From NCBI GenBank assembly GCA_039545275.1, contig BCHS01000006.1, positions 744,001-808,000 on the forward strand: a stretch of 64,000 nt of DNA, written 5' to 3'. Positions within the stretch are counted from its first letter, which is position 1. Each line of letters opens with the position of its first letter. Below are positions 35,289 through 44,218 of the stretch, one piece after another. Below the pieces are notes generated by a model. That model saw only the letters and a program-made list of their open reading frames with translations. It searched no databases and had not been told where the DNA came from. Source of the DNA: Pseudomicrostroma phylloplanum. Taxonomy: Eukaryota > Basidiomycota > Exobasidiomycetes > Microstromatales. The translations under genes and the position numbers were made by a program.

Positions 35289-35571
35289 GAGGGAGCGTCG
35301 CGCGCCTCCTCTGCCTACCCCTGGCGCTCAAGCTCAAGCCGGTGCAGGTCCCGGTGCAGGCGCAGGGGCGGGGCTAGGGGCGCTCCAATCCAACAACCCC
35401 TATGCTTCCTTTGCGCCCGTAAGCCAAGTCGCCTCGAGGGGTGACGAAGCAATGACGAAGGGGAGCGGCGGGTACACCTCACCGCCTCTCCCGCCCCATC
35501 CTAGGAGTACTGCGGGCGCGGCAGGAGCCATGGGTGCGGGTGTGGGGCAGGGGAATGGACAGTGGCGCTAG
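32158..35571 (+). CDS. VHS-GAT domain protein, Lsb5-like
   Basis: Three exons, 32158-33187, 33261-34333 and 34408-35571, encode 1088 residues. A basic, Gln/Ser-rich leader (residues 1-343) precedes a VHS domain at about 345-475 (TSDWSHILSFADTLAISEEA, KRAVKVWAVLFINSS, LKVKERLLDAWAMLAYQYQG). An acidic linker leads to a GAT-like three-helix bundle at about 557-640 (LLFEACEVARLDASLLIDSL, VQELVQRCRHSLELLNSQ). The last 390 residues are Pro/Ser/Gly/Ala-rich with a poly-Gln tract. VHS-GAT proteins (GGA, TOM1, Hse1, Lsb5) bind ubiquitinated cargo, Arf or actin regulators in endosomal and endocytic sorting. No clathrin-ear or SH3 domain is visible, which favours Lsb5. It is three times longer than yeast Lsb5 (about 350), all from disordered extensions. 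Confidence 0.72.
35257..35289 (+). repeat. CAG/CAA repeat coding for poly-Gln
   Basis: Eleven consecutive Gln codons (nine CAG, two CAA) in the third exon of the VHS-GAT gene, around residues 985-995. The CAA interruptions are of the kind that limit repeat slippage. Confidence 0.9.
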
Positions 35572-36440
35572 TGTTGGCGCTTAGTAGGGGTGCACTGAAG
35601 GAGTGAGGCAGGGAGGTATTGCGGGGGGCTTGGGACTTGATGGTTGGATCAGCAGCGGCTGCGCCGGTGAAGTTATGGACAGGAAGGTGTCGGAACGAGC
35701 AATCATCCCACTGCTGAGAGTGAGAGTAGTGGTGAGCTCACGGCCGGTAACGCCAGTAGTAAATACAGCACATTATTTTCTCACAAGTCACGAGGGACCA
35801 GTGAGCATCCAAGCAGATATTCGGGAAAAGAGACGACCTTGACCTTGACGTTGAGAAAGGCCAGATGAAGATTGCACAAGACGTGAACGAGGACGAAGAC
35901 GAAGAAGGGTCCGACAGTACACTCCCATCCCCTGCTGTCCACTGTCCACTGCTCCCGCTCCTCTCCTCGTCCGCACAGCAAACCTGAATACGAAAAAGTA
36001 ACGTTTTCCATCTCTCCACGCCCAAATTTGCTGCTCCTTGTCCGCTCTCCCTCTCTCCTTCTCCGCATCTCTCTCAAAGAAGGAGAGAACTTTTGTATAC
36101 GACGCCCTCGTCTCATCTCGCCCCGCTCCGTCCACGCTCCGCTCCGCACCGCACCGCACCGCCTCGATCGATCGATTGCTTGCTTGCCGGCCCTGCCGAG
36201 CGGACCGACATGCTTGCCATTCTCATCGCCCCGCTCAACCGCTGCTTCGCAGCGTCCCACTATTCGCTGTTCGCCCAGAGGAGCTCCGCGAGATGATCTC
36301 CCCCCTGGGCTGCGCTGAGGACAGCTCCGCACCCCACCGCTCTGATCAAGAGGCAAGGAGATGAGCCCGCCCCTCTCTCTTCTTCTGCCTTCTCTCTCCT
36401 CCCTCCCCTCATCCACCTACCCATCCTCGCACCCTCCTCT
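35572..36440. other. convergent intergenic region, VHS gene / OPI3
   Basis: 869 nt between two convergent stop codons, long for this window. The centre is strongly polypyrimidine (CTCTCC-type) with CGCACC tandem units near 36150 and GATCGATCGATT near 36165. A minus-strand frame of about 200 codons (35781-36416) is Arg/Glu/Gly-rich and looks composition-driven. I see no supported gene or RNA here. Confidence 0.35.
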
Positions 36441-37463
36441 TTACTTTCCCCCCTTCTTCGCCCTCGTCCTCTTGCTAGGCGTAGAAGGAGCCGAGTCCGT
36501 CGTCCCAGTAGCAGCACGAGTGCGGTGAGCAGGTGGTCCTTCAAGGGATTGAGCATCAGAAGAGGACTTGCCAGACTTGGAGCCGTGGCCCTTGCGGGCG
36601 GCGGCTGCGTAGATTTCTGCGGTGAAGGGACTGTGGGTCAGGGAGGGCAGGGAGGAGGGGCAGGGAGGGGATGGTTAGGATTGGGTGATCGGGGGGAGGT
36701 AAGTGGGAGCGAGAGGGGGGTGGCTCGTTGACTCACCCTTCGAAACGCAGGGCGATGGTGTAGGCGGTGATGACCACGAGGGTGAGGAGGAGGCCGGCAG
36801 GCTTGCCGAACCTGAGGGTCGAAGGCGGGACGCGCCAGAGGCGAGGCGAGGAAGACGTCAGTATGTATGCATGGCTTTGCGAACACCAGTATAAGTCTTC
36901 CTTTTTGCTGCACGCCGGCCCTACTCTACTCACCAGAGGGCGACACCGGCAAAGCTCATGCTGCTTCCCCAGTACATAGGGTCAGCCATTACGTTGAAGG
37001 GGAATCCAGTGACAATGTGATCCATGAGGATTCCAAAGTAGTCACCCAGGTAAGTTCCCGTCACACCTAGTGCCCACATGCTCGACACGACAAAGATGTT
37101 TCCAGCAGCAATAAGTCCTACTGCGAGTGCCTTTGCAGGGAGTGTCTGCAGGAGCGGGTGGGCAGGCTGGTGCTTGAGGGCATCATTATAGATGTGATCC
37201 CTCAGGATTCCCAAAGAGAAGATGGTAGCAGCAAGTCCGTAGCAGCCGAGGTACCTGTTTCCCTTGAGGATCTTGGTGATCGTCTTGTTGTGGTACTCGT
37301 TCTGCGCAACGATGTTCCAGAAGAGGGGATTGAAGCAGATGGAGGCAATGGACACGTATAGGGTGGGCTGGGTGAGGTCCACGACGCCGTCGATGTAGAG
37401 GGGCGAGTCGGCCTGGGGTGGCTTGCCTGTGAGGTAGGAGCTGAGCGTCTCGTACACGGTCAT
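36441..37463 (-). CDS. OPI3: phospholipid methyltransferase (PEMT class II, Opi3)
   Basis: Three exons in gene order: 37463-36934, 36811-36737 and 36630-36441, giving 264 residues. The enzyme adds methyl groups from S-adenosylmethionine to phosphatidyl-monomethylethanolamine to make phosphatidylcholine in the ER. Support: several membrane helices (TLYVSIASICFNPLFWNIVA; ALAVGLIAAGNIFVVSSMWA) and the SAM/lipid-binding blocks GTYLGDYFGILM and DPMYWGSSMSFAGVALWFGK, with the Trp codon split by intron 1. The terminal RFEGPFTAEIYA is also split by an intron. The last 45 residues are basic and Ser-rich, longer than in yeast Opi3 (206 residues). In yeast the gene responds to inositol via Ino2/Ino4; I did not identify such a site. 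Confidence 0.92.
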
Positions 37464-37936
37464 GGTGAGAGGGTCAAGGGGCGCGTGGAGCGAGAGGGAC
37501 GAGGGGCGAGAAGGGAAGCAAGAAGGCGAGCGAGGTGGTAATGGCGTGGTGTGTATCGATGGAAGGACGCGGACGTGGACCGCAAGCCACGCCAGACGCA
37601 GCAGACGCAGACGCAACAGGTGGAGCGACGCGAAACAGGCGGGGCACAGCGGAGCGGAGCGGAGACGAGCACAGCAGCACACGCACGCTCACAGGCACGC
37701 CAAGGATCAAAAACGCACGTGGAAACACACAACAATCCTCTACATTTCCACATCCTAAGGACAGGGAGCGTCGCGGACGTTGGTCAGGGCTCTACAGCCT
37801 CGGTAATCGATCTGTTCATGCAGATGCTGAACACGTCCTTGGATTGACCCCATAGGCTCGCCTTGGCAGACGCGCCATAGCCCTTGTTCGCAGTCTAGGA
37901 GCTTGCCCCTCCTCCATCTCGTACCACGAAGGCCGT
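37464..37936. other. OPI3 upstream region
   Basis: 473 nt between the OPI3 start and the stop of the upstream minus-strand gene. It is rich in ACGC/GCAGACGCAG motifs around 37580-37620. If the unknown gene upstream splices near 37951, its 3' exon would lie here. No independent gene was seen. Confidence 0.35.
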
Positions 37937-40201
37937 TCACTGCGCCTTACCTGGTTTCGGAACACCCTGTTGATTTGCCGTACCAAAGGCCATGGCTTGC
38001 AAATCAACTCCTTGCCTTCTGCCATCGTTCGGTGTGCTGCGCTGTCTGGTGCTGGGGTCGCTTGTCCCTGCGCTGGCGCCCAGCTGTGTGGTTGGTGGCA
38101 GCCGTGGAGATCGCGCAGGGCGCACGGGCGGCTGTGGAGCACCGAACAGCTGGCCTAAAGATGTCTTGCGCTGACGCTCTGTGAAGAGACTGTCGCCATG
38201 TGTGCGAGCATTGTCATGCTGTCCCGCAAGGTTGGGAAGCCTCAGCGTATCGAAGGCCGCCTCTTCCTCCCCTGCATTACGTCGCAGATCCAGCAGGTCG
38301 ATAGCCAGCAATGCTTCTTCGGAGCCCGACACCACGGTAGAGATGCGGTGTGGAGCTAGGGCAAGATCGCTTGCCGTCCCTGTCGCGGTAGTAAGTGGAC
38401 TCGCTCCTCGCCTGGCATACTCTTCCTGGAAGGATTGCATGTACTCTTCCTGGCGAGCGCAGGCAGCAAGGATTTGCTCCCTGATGCGATCCTCTTCCTG
38501 CACGGCTCTAGCCTCAGCGGCTTTATGGTCTGTGTCGCAAGATAGAAGAGATGAGTGGTTGCTACGCTGTTGAGTGTCTTTGCCTGCTGCTATAGTGCAG
38601 GCGCCACCACGTGAACACGATGTACGTGTAGGGCTGAGCGTAGAGGAGGCTCGGCTTGGACTACCGAACACATTGGGAGTAGATCTGCCCACATAATCAT
38701 AGGCGAAAGCATCTTGAATCGTCACCGAGCTCAGCATGCCATGGCGATGTGCCCTGCTGCTCTGATGTTGTCGATGATCCGACACCACTGGTGTACTGCA
38801 TGTGAGCGGAGTTGTCGCTACTGGGGTTTGGAAGTCGTCGTTATCAGGAGTCGTATCGCCATCGTGGTCTTCCGGCAGTGTACGGTATGGATTATCTCTT
38901 GCTTGCGAAATGTTCGAATTACCTGTCGGGTCCATGGAGGAATCTAAAAGCACTGATGCAGTGTTGATATGTGGCTCCCGAGATGCTGAGGATTCGTGCG
39001 CTTTGTGAAGGGTTCCCAGATTGTCAGAAAGGATTGAAGAGGGCTTGTAGTGACGGTCATCTCTCGGCTGATGGTGCTCCTTGATACAGGTCGGCTGATC
39101 GTCGTGAAAGGCATGCGGTCCTAGCGAAGCCTCGTTGAATGATTGTGACGCAGACGATGATGTTTGTATGTCCCCAGAGTCACCCTTTCGCCACTGCGGA
39201 TCGCTACCCGCATGTTCTAGCTTAGCCTGACCACGAGACCCTTTGAGAACAGAGCTGCGGCTATTGTGTGGATTGGCCGCACCCTGCATGGAGGGTGCAG
39301 GCATGCGCATGAGGTCCTGAAGGCTCTGCGACTTGCGCAACCCAGGCTTAGCCTGCGCTTCACGCCCATAGGTAGAGGTGCGTGCTGAGCCAGGTCCGAT
39401 GCTACCGCCCTGCGCATACAGAGGTGACGACAAGAAGTCACGACAGGGCATAGATTGTAGCTTATAGAAGGAGACCAGATTGCGAGTGTCCTCTGCCGTG
39501 CTCTGACCGTGATATTCCTCATCAGAGGGCGCAGTGGTGGGTGATCGCCCGGAGGACTTGCCGCCAAAGAGTCGACCGCTTCCCCTGAGCTTCCAGACCG
39601 GCAGAGAGAACTTCCTGAGCAGCTTCTGGCTCTTGTTCTTGAGTCTCTTCGAGGCCGAAGAGAAGTGTGGGGTCAGCAAGGGTGAAGTCGGGGAGGAAGG
39701 CGAGACGGGAGTAGCCGGTTTTGTCGGTGGTGGGATCGGAGTAGCATTGACGTAGAAGCCTGCGCTACGAGCTGACGTGGTGGACCCTGACTTGCGTAGC
39801 CGCAGATCTGCTAGAGCGGCCTTGCGGGTGAGCGAGCGGAAGCGCCTCGATGGAGTGTGCATAGTGGGTGGGCTCTTATTGGGCTCGAGCTCGAGGGCCG
39901 CTACTCCCTTGGCTCTGGCCTTGGCGTTCTGTCTTGTAGACGCACGAGAAGGCGATCGAAAGCCGATGCGAAGGGGTGCCGTTGAGTGCCCTGTGTCCGG
40001 AGACGGGTCGAGAGTGTCCATTGAAGGCAGGACCAGGGGCAAGGGAGGTGGAAGAGGCGATCTGCTGGACACGCCAGACCTCTGCGATCCGGAAAATGAT
40101 GGGCGGTGGTCTCTGATCGATTGCCCGAGAGTGGTTGAGCCTGGAGTCAGTTCTGTAGTAGCCTCTCGGCGTGGGGAGGAAGGAGAGGGCAGCGGCGGCA
40201 T
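37937..40201 (-). CDS. uncharacterised Ser-rich disordered protein
   Basis: A single long frame of 754 codons with ATG at 40201. No domain was recognised. The N-terminal 250 residues are basic and Ser/Pro-rich, with RRFRSLTRKAALADLRLRK and KRLKNKSQKLLRKFSLPVWK (possible nuclear or membrane-binding basic helices). The segment NLVSFYKLQSMPCRDFLSSP looks ordered. Around residues 540-620 there is a charged helix (AAEARAVQEEDRIREQILAA, then QEEYMQSFQEEYARRG) likely to form a coiled coil. The C-terminus is Pro/Arg-rich. The last codons precede a GTAAGG that could be a donor, so the true C-terminus could differ by one small exon. The frame is far longer than chance and shows coding-type composition, so the gene is real but of unknown role. 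Confidence 0.6.
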   Translation of the reverse strand: MPPLPSPSSPRREATTELTPGSTTLGQSIRDHRPSFSGSQRSGVSSRSPLPPPLPLVLPSMDTLDPSPDTGHSTAPLRIGFRSPSRASTRQNAKARAKGVAALELEPNKSPPTMHTPSRRFRSLTRKAALADLRLRKSGSTTSARSAGFYVNATPIPPPTKPATPVSPSSPTSPLLTPHFSSASKRLKNKSQKLLRKFSLPVWKLRGSGRLFGGKSSGRSPTTAPSDEEYHGQSTAEDTRNLVSFYKLQSMPCRDFLSSPLYAQGGSIGPGSARTSTYGREAQAKPGLRKSQSLQDLMRMPAPSMQGAANPHNSRSSVLKGSRGQAKLEHAGSDPQWRKGDSGDIQTSSSASQSFNEASLGPHAFHDDQPTCIKEHHQPRDDRHYKPSSILSDNLGTLHKAHESSASREPHINTASVLLDSSMDPTGNSNISQARDNPYRTLPEDHDGDTTPDNDDFQTPVATTPLTCSTPVVSDHRQHQSSRAHRHGMLSSVTIQDAFAYDYVGRSTPNVFGSPSRASSTLSPTRTSCSRGGACTIAAGKDTQQRSNHSSLLSCDTDHKAAEARAVQEEDRIREQILAACARQEEYMQSFQEEYARRGASPLTTATGTASDLALAPHRISTVVSGSEEALLAIDLLDLRRNAGEEEAAFDTLRLPNLAGQHDNARTHGDSLFTERQRKTSLGQLFGAPQPPVRPARSPRLPPTTQLGASAGTSDPSTRQRSTPNDGRRQGVDLQAMAFGTANQQGVPKPGKAQ

Positions 40202-40780
40202 GTCAGCTGCGGAGAAGAGGGGAGGAAGGATATTCGAGAGTGAGGGTGGCAGAGGGAAGGAAGGATGCGGACGATGCCATATGGGAAGACAAGTAGCCTC
40301 GTCGCTCAGTAATCCGAGAACGGCGATTGGTCCCTCCGCTTCAACATGCGTACGTGCTTCGCTTCAGCCGGACTCCGGAAGACCCGCTGCAGTCCAGACC
40401 ATCTCGTGCAGCCTGCGTGTAGTCCTGTCATGGCCGGCCAGCGTCTGTCAGCCCCGCATGACACTCGTTCGCATCCTCGAGATAGGTACTGCAAAAGCCA
40501 TGAGCATTAGCACCTCGTTCCAGAAATAGCTACAGGGAGAAGAAAGTGAACAAGATGACAGGTACGCGCAAGCATAGGAGCCGAAGTAGAAGGGAGCAAA
40601 GAAGTCGTCGTCGTCGACTGAAGTTTTGAGGAAGAAAGATTACTCTGTGTATGAAGAGGGAGTACCTCGCATCGGTACTGTAGATTCCATCCGCGGCGGA
40701 TTCGAAGGTGAAAGTAAAAAGACCTTGAGCTTGAGTAGCCTGACCTGGCCTACTTGTACATGGAAAGACTCTAATCCAGC
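40202..40780. other. intergenic region upstream of the Ser-rich gene
   Basis: 579 nt between the start of the minus-strand Ser-rich gene and the stop of the BED-racemase gene, both on the minus strand. Short open frames only. No RNA gene or repeat array was seen. Confidence 0.35.
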
Positions 40781-42277
40781 TTACACGACTCGGTACTGTG
40801 ACCGGGCCAGTCCAGTCAGCAGCTGTACGCCCGCCTTGGCTCCGTCTATCACCCAGACCTTGTCCAGGGAGCCGCCCGCTTCTTGGATACCTTGCCGCAC
40901 CAGAGGCTCCATCCCTGCCATGCCTGTGCGAAGAAGCCAAAAGTAGATTGTGTGAGTCGAGGTCACCCCTGTCGAGCCTCACTTGCTTCCGTCACAGCAT
41001 CGCTACATTACTCACCTGCACAGCCAAGAATGATCGCTTCCGCACCCTTTTCCAATGCTAGCCTTGCGCTGTCCTCTTTGATCTTACTCTCCACCCTCTC
41101 CTTCGAATTCGGATCGCCCAATTCCAATACGCCCAGACCTGTCGCCACGCAGCCCTTGTAGCGATCCGATACTCCACCAAGATAGGACCGCACGCCGGCG
41201 TCTATGTCGGGGACCATGGCCTTGCCAGTGGTGATGATGCCGAATGTGTTGGCTCCGCAGCTCATGGCGTGATTGATGGCAGTATCGAGGATGTGCATAC
41301 ACGGTATGTGTGGATACTCGTGTCGGATCATGGGCACCAGGGGATGAGCAGAGAAGCAGCAGACGAGGACAGCGGACTTGTCAGACAGAGCTGATGTCCG
41401 CCGCAGGTCATCGAATGTTGTTTGAGCGGAGAGGATCGATGTGGGAGGATCATTGATGGACGGAGGCGCAGAGGGCGGTCCTGTCCTGTAGCTGTGTTTC
41501 ACTCCCCACGCCCTGTTCGGCTCCAAGAGCTGAGCGAGATTGGAGGTAATGACCTGGGCGGTAAGGAGCGTAGATTCGGTCAGCACAAATCGATTCCACC
41601 AGTCTCTGCTAGCCTTACTTCCAGCTCACCTCGCTCGAATTCGGATTGAGGACCATCACATCGACGACCTCGCCTACAACGCCCCCTTGTCCATCATGCC
41701 TGGCATTGAAGTTATTCGCAAAGTGCGCAGCATCTGCCATCGATGCAGCGAGGTCATATCCGTTCGTTTGCGAAAGCCCCAAGGCCGAGGCGCTGGCCTG
41801 ACCCTGCTGTAGAGGATCGTTGCCGTGACTCTGCTGTTGCGCCGCACCGAAGAGGTAGTCCTGTAATGTCGGTGGGTACGCTGCTAGTGGCTGAGAAGAG
41901 GTAGAGGGGTGGTTGGAGGGCGAGCCTCCCGCATCGTGCTGGGTGTAGTCATGCGACAGGCGGAATCCTCCACCCCCGCTGCTGCTCGTACTGGCGCTGC
42001 CGTGATGTGAAGTGTGCTTCGACAGAGGACTGCCATCAGTTTTGACCTTGTCTTGACATTGCCGATGGTGCTTGTGCAATGTCGAGGTGCCTGTGGAGCC
42101 GTCCTTCTTAATCTTGTAGCAGGTATCGCAGTTCAGGCACTTGACTTCCCAGTGCGTATCGCTGATAGATCTACGATCAGTATAATGAGACCAAATACTA
42201 GTCGCAGCTGTGCGAGGCTTCTTGTTGCTGCCATTCATGTGGTCTGAAGGGGCATTGGAGCTAGGAGAGTGATCCAT
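40781..42277 (-). CDS. BED zinc finger fused to Dcg1/hydantoin-allantoin racemase domain
   Basis: Three exons in gene order: 42277-41630, 41553-41016 and 40923-40781, encoding 442 residues. Residues 19-74 have a basic patch (KKPR) and a BED-type finger: W29, HWEVKCLNC with C47/C50, and a LHKHHRQC end with H70/C74. Residues 75-200 are Ser/Gly/Gln-rich. The racemase domain begins in the same exon with VDVMVLNPNSSE, the first beta strand of the Asp/Glu/hydantoin racemase family, and continues across a GTGAGC intron. Both catalytic-type cysteines are present: VCCFSAH (C281/C282) and LGCAGMAG (C394). Bacterial relatives include hydantoin and allantoin racemases. Yeast Dcg1, in the DAL gene cluster, has the racemase part only. 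The finger implies nuclear or DNA-bound location, which is an inference. No stop or alternative ATG separates the two parts except internal Met residues. Confidence 0.88.
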
Positions 42278-42965
42278 GCCACGGGCGGAATGTGTGCTGG
42301 AATAGAGCGGAGAGGTGAAGGTAGTATCGTTTCTTCTGGGTGAAAGGTCGATGGTCAGAGATCGGATTGCAAGAATGAGCTCACTCTACTCGTGGGGATC
42401 ACTCACTTGATGGGCGACCTCAATGCGTGACCGTTGAGGTGGTGATGATCGTGGCTCATACTCGCCTCGAGAAACCCGAGATTGGGGTGAGAGGCGTGAG
42501 AGCTGCCCTCTACGTTGCCCGCTGGTGGTGGAGTGAAGCTTAGATCTCTCTCTCACAGTGAGACCATAGCGTAGGCCAGCTCGGATGGAGTGACTGAGGC
42601 GGGCGACGATGCTATTGTCTATTGTACCATAGAGGTCTTGGGGCTTTATCGGGAGCAGGGATCTGGCACTAGGTTGTAGGAGGAGGGTGTGTGAGTGGCC
42701 TTGGCCGCCGTTGCGTGTGAGTGGTGGCCTCCTTGCCTCGCAACGCTGCCCGTGGAGGAGGAGATTCAAATTCCCACTGCACGGAACGCCAGACGCAACC
42801 ACACCTTGCTTCCTTTCCGGCCACACACTCCGGCGCTTCCGTGCCGATCAGGGTCATCTTGACCTCAGTACTATCAGTAGCTCGTAAGGAGCATGGCATC
42901 GACGTCAGCACCCTCCGGCGTAGTTTCTTAGCCCTGGAAGCCTCACTACCATTTCCGACTCCATC
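42278..42965. promoter_or_regulatory. divergent intergenic region, BED-racemase / ATG16
   Basis: 688 nt between divergent start codons. Minus-strand frames (for example 42386-42826) are open but lack recognisable sequence. A CGATAAA near 42645 would fit a GATA-factor site in either gene's promoter but is a weak match. No tRNA or other RNA gene was supported. Confidence 0.4.
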
Positions 42966-43987
42966 ATGGCCGCCCATGCCGGAGGCTGGCAGGACCTCAT
43001 CGCTCTCCGCCTCACGGAGAGAGATGCAAGAGAGAAGGCTCACGACGACATCATTGCCCACTGTGAGTAGTAGGCAGATCTTCGTCATGCTTGGTGTTGC
43101 TGGGTCTGGCCGGCGACAGCATGCTTGGTACTTCTCAGACTGATGTGACCGGTACACCTCTCTCCCCGAACGTTCCCACATGCAGACCAGAAGCTCGCTG
43201 AACATGCTAGGACGCTGCAGGCTCGCAATCAGAGTATGCTCCAGGCAGCTGGAGTAGGCTCCGCCTCTGGAGCGCCAGCCCAGTCCAAGAGCACCTCTAC
43301 AAGCAATGTGACCCAGAGTAGTACTGAAAGGGGTGCTTCACCAGAGTGAGTGATCATTCTTGCGATATGAAGCTGGTGATCACGATATAGCATGCAGGCG
43401 ACTGATATCACCTTACTGCTCATTTCTCTTGACAGCCACAGCGCCATCCGCCAAAGCTACATCACCTCTCTCGAGTCTCAACTCTCAACCACTCGGGATG
43501 AGCTGGCTTCGGTCTACAAGACGCAGTCACAGAATGCCCAACGATTGCTAGTACTTAATGAGCAGATGAGGGAGAAGGAAGAGGCCGGCAAAGGGGAGGC
43601 TATAGAGCTTAGGAGCCTCAGGGACGAGAGGGAAAGAATGATGAGGAGAGAGAGGGATCTCAGAGATGCGGCAGGAGAGAAGGACAAGGTCATTGAGGTG
43701 AGTAGGAGAGGACGCTCCATCTGACGCTGCGACGTGCGCTGCGCTGACAGTTGCCTGATGTCCCTTGCCCTGGCCTACAGATGCTACAAGACGAGCTTCG
43801 GACTCTCTCCCTGGAGCTCCACCAAGTGGAGTCGAGGAACGATGATCTCAAGCGGGACAATGCCAGTCTACTGCAGCGCTGGCTGGATCGAGCCAGGGAC
43901 GAGGCGGACAAGGTCAACGAGGCCAACCGATACATTGAAGAGGTGGAGAAGCGGAGAAAGGGACATAACAGGGAAGCTGAAGAATGA
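42966..43987 (+). CDS. ATG16: autophagy protein Atg16
   Basis: Four exons, 42966-43062, 43186-43345, 43436-43697 and 43781-43987, give 241 residues. The N-terminal helix reads WQDLIALRLTERDAREKAHD and continues into IIAHYQKLAEHA, the Atg5-binding region. A Ser/Thr-rich spacer follows, then a long coiled coil (about residues 90-235) with heptads through SYITSLESQLSTTRDELASV and LQDELRTLSLELHQVESRND, ending at RWLDRARDEADKVNEAN. Atg16 dimerises through the coil and targets the Atg12-Atg5 conjugate to the phagophore so that Atg8 is lipidated. There is no WD40 domain, as in other fungi; yeast Atg16 is 150 residues. Each exon junction preserves frame with GTGAGT donors. Confidence 0.88.
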
Positions 43988-44218
43988 TGATGTGACTGCG
44001 GAGCTTGCTGTACTATACCAATCTATGAGTCCACGTACCAAGGCGTGCTATCCGTCATGGTCGAGACAATGGTGTACCACGAGCCATGTGAGCGGAGCTT
44101 GGATTGTCACCCCGCACGGACTGGGAGCTTCCACATTCATTTTCTTTGGTCCGGGTTGCTTTCCTTGCTTCCCTCTCCCTTTCCTCTGTGACCATTGACC
44201 ATCGCGATACTCTCTGTC

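Noticed and set aside
35781..36416. Minus-strand open frame of about 211 codons
   Set aside because: Arg/Glu/Gly-rich mirror of a polypyrimidine stretch; no domain, no sensible start context, and it sits between two convergent 3' ends.
42755..42775. tRNA B-box-like GATTCAAATTCC
   Set aside because: No matching A box, acceptor stem or cloverleaf around it.
42386..43205. Minus-strand frames between the BED-racemase and ATG16
   Set aside because: They overlap the ATG16 first exon on the other strand and the divergent promoter, and show no conserved sequence; I could not splice them into the BED-racemase.
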